64,000 nucleotides of DNA. It comes from Actinomycetospora straminea (GTDB taxonomy: Bacteria > Actinomycetota > Actinomycetes > Mycobacteriales > Pseudonocardiaceae). Every line of letters starts with the position of its first letter. Position 1 is the first letter of the stretch. Positions 1 to 6,841 of the stretch are shown here, piece by piece. Below the pieces are notes generated by a model, which did no database searches, was not told the origin of the DNA, and was given only the letters and a program-made list of their open reading frames with translations. Position numbers and translations under genes: made by a program. The DNA is taken from positions 167,478 to 231,477 of the forward strand of contig NZ_JAQZAN010000007.1 in assembly GCF_028737255.1 (NCBI RefSeq), in the 5' to 3' direction.

Positions 1-524
1 GAGGCGACCCCGACACGGAGGCGAGGTCGACGGGCGAGGCCCAGCGCGTCGAGGTCGGCGCCGAGCGCCGCCGCGAGGGACGTGCGCAGCTCGGCCGTGC
101 TGGCCCGGTGGGTGCGCGCGCGGACCCGCACGCGGCGGCGGCGCACGTGGACCGCGGCGCGGTCGACGCCCTCGACGGCGAGGGCGCGGCGGCGCAGCCG
201 GGTGGCGAGGTCGGTGCGGTGCCAGCCACCGACGAGGTCGGTGCCGGCGGGCGGGGTGGCCAGGGGCAGCACGTGGCTGCACCCCGGCCACTGGGCCGCG
301 ACGAGCAGGACCACGCCGACGGCGGCGGCCACGCCCGCCCCGACGAGGACGGGCGCGGCCTGCCACGAGGTGCGGCCCAGCGTCCCGACCACCGTGTCGA
401 GGGCGACGAGCGGCGTGCGCTCGAGCAGGGTCTGGATCGCGCTCGTGGCCACCAGCGCGCCGAGGGCCAGCAGCACGAGGGCCGTCAGCGCGGCCGGCAG
501 GGTGCGGCGGGAGCGGCGGGTCAC
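1..524 (-). CDS. DUF6286-type membrane protein of the Asp23 cluster (C-terminus beyond window)
   Basis: Reads from a GTG at 524 to the window edge without a stop, so only about 174 residues are visible. The N-terminus is basic (VTRRSRRTLPAAL), followed by a hydrophobic helix at roughly residues 8-27 and a second at roughly 62-82. The remainder is an Arg-rich soluble part with an alternating beta pattern (about 110-165). This layout fits the DUF6286/AmaP-like membrane proteins that close actinobacterial Asp23/Gls24 clusters, where they are thought to anchor the Asp23 proteins to the membrane; that role is inferred from family and position. The GTG overlaps the TGA of the upstream reading frame (GTGA), indicating co-translation with the rest of the minus-strand cluster. 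Confidence 0.72.
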   Translation of the reverse strand, partial: MTRRSRRTLPAALTALVLLALGALVATSAIQTLLERTPLVALDTVVGTLGRTSWQAAPVLVGAGVAAAVGVVLLVAAQWPGCSHVLPLATPPAGTDLVGGWHRTDLATRLRRRALAVEGVDRAAVHVRRRRVRVRARTHRASTAELRTSLAAALGADLDALGLARRPRLRVGVA

Positions 525-893
525 GCGACCACCCGCCCCGTGTCGGACGTGGCGGCGGTGTCGGAGGTGCTGACGAGGGCCGACACCGCGACGTCGACGC
601 GCGCGACGGTGAGGCCGGAGAGCTCGCGGGTCCGGGTGGTGACGTGGTGGCGCACCGCCTCGGCGGCGGCCGCGACCGGGCTCAGGTACGGGACGGCGAG
701 GGTGAGCTCGACGTCGAGCCGGTCGCCGGTGGGCCGGACGCGGGCCCGCGCCGGGCGGGAGCCGGTGAGGCCGGCGGGCGGACGGGACGGCGACGCCGTC
801 GACCTCGCCGGCGGCCGCGGTGACGAGCGTCGTCACCGCGTCGTCGGCGATGGTCAGGGCGCCGCGCTCGTCGGGCGGCACGGGCGGGGTCAT
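521..893 (-). pseudogene. Asp23/Gls24-like gene interrupted by an apparent +1 frameshift
   Basis: Starts with ATG at 893, overlapping the TGA of the preceding small membrane gene (ATGA). The first ~38 codons read MTPPVPPDERGALTIADDAV..., typical of Asp23/Gls24 N-termini. Near 775-786 the sensible protein leaves this frame. In the frame shifted by one base it continues as ...AGLTGSRPARARVRPTGDR and then a stretch containing VELTLAVPYLSPV and RELSGLTVARVDVAV, to a TGA at 521-523. The original frame instead runs through Arg/Pro-rich nonsense into the next gene. One extra base in a GC-rich run (rc CCGTCCCGTCCGCCC) explains it. It could be a genuine inactivating mutation, an assembly error or, less likely, programmed frameshifting. 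The repaired protein would be about 124 residues. Confidence 0.6.
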
Positions 894-1102
894 CGGCGCA
901 CCCGATCTCGGTCGGAGCCGGCGCCGCGCAGCTGCTCGGCCAGCTCCGTCAGGTCCAGCCGGCCGTCGGCCCAGCGGCCGGCGAGCAGGCCGACACCGCC
1001 GAGGACGAGCACGACCAGGAAGGCGCCGAGGCCGCCGAAGGCGCCGGCGAACCCGAGGGCCACGCCGGCGGCGAGGCCGAGGATGGTGTTGGTGGTGACC
1101 AT
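890..1102 (-). CDS. small DUF2273-like membrane protein of the Asp23 cluster
   Basis: A 70-residue protein starting MVTTNTILGLAAGVALGF. Two hydrophobic, glycine-rich segments (about residues 6-24 and 26-43) form a helical hairpin. A charged tail follows (LDLTELAEQLRGAGSDRD). Size, Gly-rich hairpin and position between Asp23-like genes match the DUF2273 small membrane proteins of Gram-positive envelope-stress operons. Its stop overlaps the ATG of the following Asp23-like gene. A purine-rich ribosome site (rc CTCCCGGAGGTC) lies just upstream of the ATG. The molecular function is not established; a membrane scaffold for Asp23 proteins is the usual inference. Confidence 0.72.
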   Translation of the reverse strand: MVTTNTILGLAAGVALGFAGAFGGLGAFLVVLVLGGVGLLAGRWADGRLDLTELAEQLRGAGSDRDRVRR

Positions 1103-1134
1103 GGATGACCTCCGGGAGAGGGTGCGGGGAAGGG

Positions 1135-1470
1135 TCAAGTGACGTCGGTGACGGCGACGTCGACGGGGTGGCCGGGCGCGCGGACCGCGACCGCCTCGCG
1201 GACCTGCTCGACGAGGCGTGTCAGCGGGGCGCCGTAGCGGGCGGCGACGGTGACCGCGATGCGGGCGGGCCCGCCGTCGCGGTCGTCGACGCGGACCCCG
1301 ACCACCCGGCGGCCGGGGAGCAGGGTGGCCGCCGTGCCGTGGTCGCCGGCGACGAGGCCGGCGACCAGCGGGCACGCGACCACCGCCGCGGCGACCCGGT
1401 CGACGTCGATCCCGGCCACGACGGCCTGGTCGGCGTCGGTGCGCCGACCGGGCCCGCCGGGGCGGGTCAC
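1135..1470 (-). CDS. conserved hypothetical protein, distant Asp23-like
   Basis: A 111-residue soluble protein beginning with a GTG that overlaps the stop of the upstream Asp23 gene (GTGA), so it is probably co-translated. The N-terminal third is Ala/Val/Asp-rich. The C-terminal half carries VVGVRVDDRDGGPARIAVTV and LTRLVEQVREAVAV, a beta-alpha pattern like the core of Asp23 domains. Resemblance is structural rather than by a clear signature, so the family call is tentative. It sits second in the minus-strand operon between the full-length Asp23 gene and the small membrane protein. Confidence 0.65.
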   Translation of the reverse strand: MTRPGGPGRRTDADQAVVAGIDVDRVAAAVVACPLVAGLVAGDHGTAATLLPGRRVVGVRVDDRDGGPARIAVTVAARYGAPLTRLVEQVREAVAVRAPGHPVDVAVTDVT

Positions 1471-1994
1471 CGGACCCGGGCCGGGGCGGAGGCCGCCTCG
1501 TCGCCGCCCTCGTGGTCGTCGCCGGGCAGGTGCAGGTCGACGACGTCGACGTTGACCTCGACGACCTCGAGGCCCGTCATCTGCGAGACCGAGGTGATGA
1601 CGTTGCGGCGGATGGCGCGCGCGAGCTCGGCGATGGCGACGCCGTGGTCGACGACGACGGTCAGGTCCACCGCGGCCTGGCGCTCGCCGACCTCGACCGA
1701 CACGCCCTGGGTCGTGGAGGAGCGCCCGCCGGGGATGCGCTCGGTGATGGCGCCGAAGGCGCGGGCGGCGCTGGTGCCGAAGCCGTGCACGCCGTCGACC
1801 TGCCGCGCGGCCAGCCCGGCGATCTTCGCGACGACGCCGTCGGCGATCGTCGTGCGGCCCGCGGTGCTCTCCAACGGCGAGGTGCCGGCGGCGCGGGCCG
1901 GGGCCGTGGGGGCCGTGGGGGCCGTGGGGGCCGTGGCGGCCGTGGGGGCCGGCGAGGCGGTGGACGGGCGGGGGGCGGGGCTCGGGGCGGTCAT
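1467..1994 (-). CDS. Asp23/Gls24 family envelope stress response protein
   Basis: A 175-residue protein. Residues 1-40 are a low-complexity Ala/Pro/Thr leader with four APT-type repeats, encoded by tandem GGGGCCGTG units near 1905-1950. The Asp23 domain follows: GRTTIADGVVAKIAGLAARQVDGVHGF, then VSVEVGERQAAVDLTVVVDHG and ARAIRRNVITSVSQMTGLEVVEVNVDVVD, the diagnostic motifs. It ends in an acidic tail. Asp23 proteins are membrane-anchored cell-envelope homeostasis factors. The ATG at 1994 is preceded by a strong AGGAGGA ribosome site at about 2000-2006, and it heads a five-gene minus-strand operon coupled by 4-base overlaps. Confidence 0.88.
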   Translation of the reverse strand: MTAPSPAPRPSTASPAPTAATAPTAPTAPTAPARAAGTSPLESTAGRTTIADGVVAKIAGLAARQVDGVHGFGTSAARAFGAITERIPGGRSSTTQGVSVEVGERQAAVDLTVVVDHGVAIAELARAIRRNVITSVSQMTGLEVVEVNVDVVDLHLPGDDHEGGDEAASAPARVR

Positions 1995-2186
1995 GGTTGT
2001 CCTCCTGCTCGACGGGGATCACGGCGCCGCCCGGGGCTGGACGGCGCTGTCCGTCGAACTCATTCGGTTGGACACGAGCGAACGCGGATCCTCACGCGAC
2101 CACCGACGTGACGGCGGATACAGGTGGGTGGCCCCGGAGCAGGTCCCGGTGCGGGACCCCGCGCGCTCCCGCCCGGCCCCGAGGAG

Positions 2187-2582
2187 CTACACGGAGCCGG
2201 CGCGCGCGGCGGGCTGGAACAGCTCGACCAGGTTGCCGTCCGGGTCGGCCACGAGGACCTGGCGCCCGCCGGGTCCGGCGACGAGGTCGCTGCGGAAGGA
2301 CAGTCCCGCGCCGTGCAGTCGGGCGATCTCGGCGTCGAGGTCCTCGACGACCAGGTGGATGCGGTTGCGACCCGGCGTCGCGGCGTCCTCCGGCGTCGCC
2401 CGCGCGCCGGAGCTGGCCGGGCCGGACAGCAGGAGCCGGAGCGGCCCGCGGACGACGTCGGCGAACGCCGGCGCGAACGTCGTGTTCACGGTGAACCCGA
2501 GGTGGGTCGTGTAGAAGGCGATGGCGGCGTCGACGTCCTCGACGAGGTAGCGGACGCTGGCGTGCTCGGGATGCTCGGTCAC
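2187..2582 (-). CDS. VOC-family (glyoxalase/bleomycin-resistance fold) protein
   Basis: A 131-residue single-domain protein with two beta-alpha-beta-beta-beta modules. The first is VRYLVEDVDAAIAFYTTHLGF and the second NRIHLVVEDLDAEIARLHGAG, ending with VLVADPDGNLVELFQP, the typical VOC closing motif with its metal-binding Glu. It may be a dioxygenase, isomerase or binding protein; the substrate cannot be read. The GTG start overlaps the stop of the ArsR/phosphatase fusion (GTGA), so the two are co-translated. That suggests an arsenic-resistance role, since VOC-type proteins are known in organoarsenical metabolism and resistance, but this is inference. Confidence 0.85.
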   Translation of the reverse strand: MTEHPEHASVRYLVEDVDAAIAFYTTHLGFTVNTTFAPAFADVVRGPLRLLLSGPASSGARATPEDAATPGRNRIHLVVEDLDAEIARLHGAGLSFRSDLVAGPGGRQVLVADPDGNLVELFQPAARAGSV

Positions 2583-3352
2583 GGCGGACCCTCCGTTCTT
2601 CCGGTCGTGGTGAGGACGGGGAGCAGGTGCCGGACGCGGGTGTCGATCTCCGCGGCGGCGCCGTCGAAGGGGTCGTCGCCGGTCCCGGTGGGGCCGGCCG
2701 CGGGGTCGCGGACGCTCCAGTGGATCGTCCGCTGCTGGCCCGGGAACGGCGGGCACACCTCGCGCGCCCTGTCGCACAGGGTGACGACGACGTCGAAGTG
2801 CCGGTCGGCGAGCGTGTCCACGCCGCGTGGCCGCTGGCCGGACACGTCGATCCCGAAGCCCCGCCGCAGGGCGCGGACCGCGCCGGGGTGCAGCTCGTCC
2901 TTGGGTCGGGTGCCGGCGCTGGTGGCCGACACCCCGGCGAGGGCGTGCCGGTCGAGCAGCGCCGCGGCGATCGGGGAGCGCGCGCTGTTGCCCGTGCACA
3001 CGAACAGGACCTCGATGCGCCGGTCGGGCGCGAACGGCCGGTCGTCGTGGGGCCGCGCCAGCGCCGGGTGGAGGGCGACGCCGGTGTCGTGCAGGCCGTG
3101 CCCGCAGCGGTCGAGGTCGAGGTGGTAGTAGGTGTCGCGCCCGTCGAGGCTGCTGCGGGAGCTCGTCACCAGTCCGCCGTCGCGCAGCAGCCGCAGGTGG
3201 TACGAGACCAGGTTCTGGGGTTCCCCGACACGGGCCGCCAGCTCGCGCACGCGGTGGTCACCGGCGGACAGCTCGGTCATCAGCCGCCACCGCAGGGGAT
3301 GGGCGGCCAGCCGCACGAAGGCCGGGGGCGCGGCGCGACCTGCTGAGGGCAT
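2579..3352 (-). CDS. ArsR-family regulator fused to a low-molecular-weight phosphatase/arsenate reductase
   Basis: 257 residues with two domains. Residues 12-85 form an ArsR winged helix (RVRELAARVGEPQNLVSYHL). Residues 112-250 are a low-molecular-weight tyrosine phosphatase/ArsC-type domain with the P-loop CTGNSARS at 119-126 (Cys119, Arg125) and a later DPAAG/DDPFDG loop that could supply the general acid. Such regulator-enzyme fusions occur in actinomycete ars loci, so arsenate reduction coupled to arsenite sensing is likely. I see no Cys pair typical of classical As(III) sensing in the recognition helix. It heads a two-gene operon with the VOC gene. A perfect inverted repeat 28 bases upstream is the probable autoregulatory operator. 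Confidence 0.85.
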   Translation of the reverse strand: MPSAGRAAPPAFVRLAAHPLRWRLMTELSAGDHRVRELAARVGEPQNLVSYHLRLLRDGGLVTSSRSSLDGRDTYYHLDLDRCGHGLHDTGVALHPALARPHDDRPFAPDRRIEVLFVCTGNSARSPIAAALLDRHALAGVSATSAGTRPKDELHPGAVRALRRGFGIDVSGQRPRGVDTLADRHFDVVVTLCDRAREVCPPFPGQQRTIHWSVRDPAAGPTGTGDDPFDGAAAEIDTRVRHLLPVLTTTGRTEGPP

Positions 3353-3380
3353 GCCCGGCAGTGTCGCGCGTCCGCCTCCG

Positions 3381-3404
3381 ATCCATCAAGCGTATTTGAT
3401 GGAT
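3381..3404 (-). promoter_or_regulatory. Predicted ArsR operator (perfect 9-6-9 inverted repeat)
   Basis: ATCCATCAA at 3381-3389 and TTGATGGAT at 3396-3404 are exact reverse complements around a 6-base spacer. The A+T-rich element is conspicuous in a ~75% G+C window, lies 28 bases upstream of the ArsR fusion start, and resembles the ATCAA/TTGAT half-sites bound by ArsR/SmtB repressors. Confidence 0.75.
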
Positions 3405-3488
3405 CGTGTCCGAGCCGGGACACGGGCGCGCGACCGGCCCCGTCGTGGGGACGCGGCCGGTGGGCCGTCCGCGCTAGCGTCCGGCGCC

Positions 3489-4529
3489 ATGTCCACCGCG
3501 ATGGAGGGCGGCGGGCGCTACAACGCCAACGCCTCGGCCCAGGCCGCCTCGTCCGCGTTCGGTCTCGACCTCCTCCGGGATGCCGCCGCCCGCGCGCCGC
3601 TCGGCCCGGCCGGGATCGTCACCGTCGTCGACTACGGGTCGTCCGAGGGGCAGAACTCCCTGGCGCCGATGGCGGCCGCCGTCGACGCGGTCCGGCAGGT
3701 CCGGGGTGAGGACCAGCCGGTGTGGGTGTGCCACACCGACCTGCCGGGCAACGACTTCGGGTCGCTCTTCCGCACCGTCGCGGACAGCCCGGACACCTAC
3801 CGGCGACCGGGCGTGCACACCGCGGCCGTCGGCCGGTCCTTCTACGAGCAGCTGCTGCCCGCGGGCTGGGTGAGCGTCGGGTGGAGCTCCATCGCCGTGC
3901 ACTGGCTCGGCGAGGTCCCGGGGCCGCTGGACGGCTTCTGGTTCAGCAGCGCGAGCCCGGAGCAGGACGCGGCCTGGGCGCGGGCCGGCGCCGCCGACTG
4001 GTCGGCGTTCCTCGGGGCGAGGGCCGCGGAGATGCTGCCGGGGGCCCGCCTCGTGAACGTCGTCGGCGCCGCCCACGGCGAGGGGCCCACGCGCCGGTCC
4101 GGGGCGGAGCGCGCCATGGACGAGGTCGCCCGCGGCCTGCAGGTGCTCGTCGACCGTGGCGTCCTGCGCGAGGCCGAACGGGACGCGATGGTGATCCCGG
4201 CCTGGTACCGCACCGCCGCCGAGTGGCGGGCCCCGTTCGGCGACGACGGCGACCTCGAGCTCGAGCAGCTGGAGTTCGTCGACATCGGGGACCCCCTGTG
4301 GCGTCAGACCGCGGAGTCCGGGGACCCCGCGGCCTACCCCGCCCGGGTCGCGACGGCCCTGCGGGTGTCCTTCGGCCCCTCGCTGCTCCAGGACCTCGAC
4401 CCGGACCGGCGGGCAGCCGTCGCCGCCGAGCTCTTCGACCGTCACCTGGCCGACGCCATCGCCGCCCAGCCGGCCGAGCCGTGGTTCGACTGGCGTCTCG
4501 CCGTCATGGTCATCGCGAGACGGGGGTGA
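3489..4529 (+). CDS. SABATH-type SAM-dependent carboxyl methyltransferase
   Basis: A 346-residue protein. The N-terminus has GGRYNANASAQAASSAF, followed by VTVVDYGSSEGQNSLAP at about 43-59, a SAM-binding motif I that closely matches the DxGCSxGxNS signature of plant-type salicylate/jasmonate carboxyl methyltransferases. Later signature stretches include QPVWVCHTDLPGNDFGSLF and SFYEQLLPAGWVSVGWSS (compare SFY-x-LFP in SABATH enzymes) and HWLGEVPG. These enzymes methylate carboxylates or nitrogen of small acids. The ATG at 3489 is chosen because homology begins there; an open frame continues upstream without family resemblance. The 3' end overlaps the convergent CPBP gene by 20 bases. Confidence 0.82.
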   Translation: MSTAMEGGGRYNANASAQAASSAFGLDLLRDAAARAPLGPAGIVTVVDYGSSEGQNSLAPMAAAVDAVRQVRGEDQPVWVCHTDLPGNDFGSLFRTVADSPDTYRRPGVHTAAVGRSFYEQLLPAGWVSVGWSSIAVHWLGEVPGPLDGFWFSSASPEQDAAWARAGAADWSAFLGARAAEMLPGARLVNVVGAAHGEGPTRRSGAERAMDEVARGLQVLVDRGVLREAERDAMVIPAWYRTAAEWRAPFGDDGDLELEQLEFVDIGDPLWRQTAESGDPAAYPARVATALRVSFGPSLLQDLDPDRRAAVAAELFDRHLADAIAAQPAEPWFDWRLAVMVIARRG

Positions 4530-5508
4530 CCCGGCCGGGCTCGCCCGCTCCGTGGCCGCCCGCCGGGAGCACCCCGGGACGCGTGGTCTCGACGCCCCGG
4601 CGCCGGGCCAGGGTCAGCACGGCCGCGGCGTAGAGCACCAAGCCGGCCGTCGAGAGGACGAACACCCCGGCCCCGACCTCGGTGTAGTCGGCGATGGCGT
4701 CGGTCGCGCCGTAGGCGGCCGAGGCGGTCCAGGCGGCGGTGTTGTGGACCAGGTGCAGGGCCAGGGCGGCCTCGAGGCCACCGGTCCGCAGGGTCACGAC
4801 CGAGAGCACGACCGCGAACACCACGAGGTCGGCGAAGCCCCACACGCTGGCCGTCGCGCCCTCGTGGACCAGCGCGAACAGGACGGCGCTCACCGCGACA
4901 CCGGGCCACGGGCTGCGGACGACGGCACCGAAGGTCTGCACGATCCAGCCCCGGAACAGGTACTCCTCGGCCGCGACCTGGAACGGCGTGAGCGCCAGCG
5001 CCACGACGGCGACCGCGAGGAACGACGACCACCCCGGGAAGGCGCGCTCGGTCGGCGCGACGAGCTCGCCCACCGCGCCGGTCAGGGCGGACACCCCGAG
5101 CGCGGGGACCAGGCAGACGGCGAGCCAGCGACCGCGCAGCCGCCCGGTGACCGACGACAACGTCCCGGGTCGGCGCCGCTCCACGACCCGCACGACCAGG
5201 AGCAGCGCGGGCAGGGTGGCGGCGATGATCGCGAGGCCGGTGCCCGCCGACCAGGCGGGATCGGCCGGGAACCCGTCGGCGGCGAGGGGGATGCCCGCGA
5301 CGAGCGCGACCAGGCCGGCGGCGACCGCGGCCACGATCACGAACAGCAGGCCCGTGACGACGATCGACAGCAGCGCGGCGGGACCGTGGTACCACCGGCG
5401 GCCGGGCGTGCGGGCGAGGTGGTCGTAGGTCAGCGGGGCCGGCACGACGGCGTCGCCGGGAGCGAGGGCCTCCGGCGTCGGTGTCCCGGGCGGGTGCAGA
5501 GCAGTCAT
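4510..5508 (-). CDS. CPBP-family intramembrane metalloprotease
   Basis: A 332-residue polytopic membrane protein with about seven hydrophobic segments from residue 45. It carries the three CPBP/Abi motifs: EExxxR as AAEEYLFRGW (Glu181, Glu182, Arg186), FxxxH as FALVHEG (His215), and HxxxN as HLVHNTA (His252, Asn256), so the intramembrane metal site is intact. Family members are prenyl-protease-like (Rce1) enzymes with varied roles including bacteriocin self-immunity; the substrate here is unknown. A ribosome site (rc GTCGGAGGAACACC) precedes the ATG. It is monocistronic and converges on the methyltransferase, overlapping it tail to tail. Confidence 0.88.
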   Translation of the reverse strand: MTALHPPGTPTPEALAPGDAVVPAPLTYDHLARTPGRRWYHGPAALLSIVVTGLLFVIVAAVAAGLVALVAGIPLAADGFPADPAWSAGTGLAIIAATLPALLLVVRVVERRRPGTLSSVTGRLRGRWLAVCLVPALGVSALTGAVGELVAPTERAFPGWSSFLAVAVVALALTPFQVAAEEYLFRGWIVQTFGAVVRSPWPGVAVSAVLFALVHEGATASVWGFADLVVFAVVLSVVTLRTGGLEAALALHLVHNTAAWTASAAYGATDAIADYTEVGAGVFVLSTAGLVLYAAAVLTLARRRGVETTRPGVLPAGGHGAGEPGRVTPVSR

Positions 5509-5766
5509 GGTGTTCCTCCGACGAGGGGGGTACGGCGCGGCAGGAGGGGCCGACGGCCCCTGCCAGCAGGGTCGACGACGCGTCGGGCGGGGTCTGTGGC
5601 GTCGCCGCGCGGATCCCGTGGCCGTCGGAGAAGTCTTCTGTCACCGGGAGGACAGGGTCCGCGGACGACCGGGACGCGTCGGAATCCGCCGCGGATCGGT
5701 GTCGAAGTCGAGCCGGCCCGTTCGTCGTGGAGGTGAGAGCACACCGACCCGCGGAGGGAGCCGACC

Positions 5767-6006
5767 ATGACCACGACGACCCACGAGCCGATCAGTCACC
5801 GGGACCGCGCGGTCCTGCGCGCGGTCGCGGGCGGTCGCTGCCGACGCTCCGGCGAGATCGGCACCCCGCTGCTCGTCGACGGGGTGTACTGCGCCGACCA
5901 GCTGGTCGGACACCGGCTCGCCGTCGCCGGGCTCATCACCGACGGACCCGGTGCCGGTGTCCCGACGATCACCGACGGCGGCCGCGCCGTCCTCGCGGCC
6001 GCGTAG
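5767..6006 (+). CDS. small conserved hypothetical protein, possible winged-helix fold
   Basis: A 79-residue soluble protein (MTTTTHEPISHRDRAVLRAV...). The order RAVLRAVAGGRCR, then LLVDGVYCADQLVGHRLAVAGLI, then PTITDGGRAVLAAA is like a minimal winged-helix domain, with a helix-turn-helix and a short wing ending in a LT-x-xG-like TDGGRAVL motif. It has two Cys residues. A ribosome site GGAGG sits at about 5754-5758. No characterised family is recognised; a small DNA-binding regulator is a guess from shape only. It stands alone between two non-coding gaps of about 250 bases. Confidence 0.65.
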   Translation: MTTTTHEPISHRDRAVLRAVAGGRCRRSGEIGTPLLVDGVYCADQLVGHRLAVAGLITDGPGAGVPTITDGGRAVLAAA

Positions 6007-6257
6007 CGCGGCGCCACCCCGGCGCGGCAGGGTCGACGACCACTCGGGGGTAGCGCTGCCTCCCGTCGTCGCCACCGGGCGCCGTCGACGGGACGAACTC
6101 GGGCCGGTGTGGCCCCGTCCCGGTAACTCCGGCCCGCCCCGTGGCGACAGGGTGACGTGCTCTGCTCCGACAGGGTGTCGATCGGCTCGCCTCCAGCCAC
6201 GGGGGCGGCGCCGGAGGGCCGGGTGGTCAGCCCGCCCCGGACGGACGTGAGGTGCCG

Positions 6258-6698
6258 ATGGCGATCGAGCTCGTGGTGACACCGACCGGACTGGAGCTGT
6301 GCCTCACGGGGATCGACCGCGCCGCCGCCGGCCGCCGGGGTCTGCACGTGCCCTTCGAGCGCATCGTCGGGTCGCGGACGATGTCGCGCGCCGACGCCGT
6401 CGCCTCGAGCCCGCGCCTGCCCTGTCCGGGCCTGTGGTGTCCCGGGCGGATCCGCACCGGGAGCTGGGGGATCGGCGAGCGCCGCCAGCTCTGGGCCGTC
6501 CGCGGGGGCGCCGACGTCGTGGTCGTCTACCTCTCGGGTCGCCCGTTCCACCGCCTGGTCGTCGAGACCGGGGACTGCCGGCGGACCCAGCGCTCCGTGG
6601 AGGCCGCGCTGCTGCACAGCAAGAGGACCGCGGCCCGCGCCTCGCTGCGCGCCGTGCTCCGGGGCCGGGACGGCGAGCGGGCCCCATCCCGGCGGTGA
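6258..6698 (+). CDS. conserved hypothetical protein (PH-like beta-barrel pattern)
   Basis: A 146-residue protein starting MAIELVVTPTGLELCLTG. Alternating short strands (VPFERIVGSRTMSRADA, then GRIRTGSWGIG, then DVVVVYLSGRPFHRLVVETGD) resemble the beta-rich bacterial PH-like domain. A conserved-looking LPCPGLWCPGR motif has two Cys. The C-terminal ~35 residues are basic and helical (SVEAALLHSKRTAARASLRAVLRG). ATG at 6258 is favoured over the in-frame GTG at 6252 because TGAGG at 6248-6252 is spaced correctly. The function is unknown. Confidence 0.65.
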   Translation: MAIELVVTPTGLELCLTGIDRAAAGRRGLHVPFERIVGSRTMSRADAVASSPRLPCPGLWCPGRIRTGSWGIGERRQLWAVRGGADVVVVYLSGRPFHRLVVETGDCRRTQRSVEAALLHSKRTAARASLRAVLRGRDGERAPSRR

Positions 6699-6841
6699 CA
6701 CCGTCGACCGGTCCGCCTCCGGCGCGCGAGATCCGCGTGGCGTCCCGTCGCACGCCGTTCAGGTGACGGACACTCCGGTGGGGCAACGTCCCCGCTCGTC
6801 GCACTGCCGGAGACACCGCCTCGCCGAGAGGAACACCACCT

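Noticed and set aside
1900..1950. GGGGCCGTG tandem repeat, considered as a CRISPR-like or regulatory repeat
   Set aside because: It lies inside the Asp23 coding region and simply encodes the Ala-Pro-Thr leader; no spacers.
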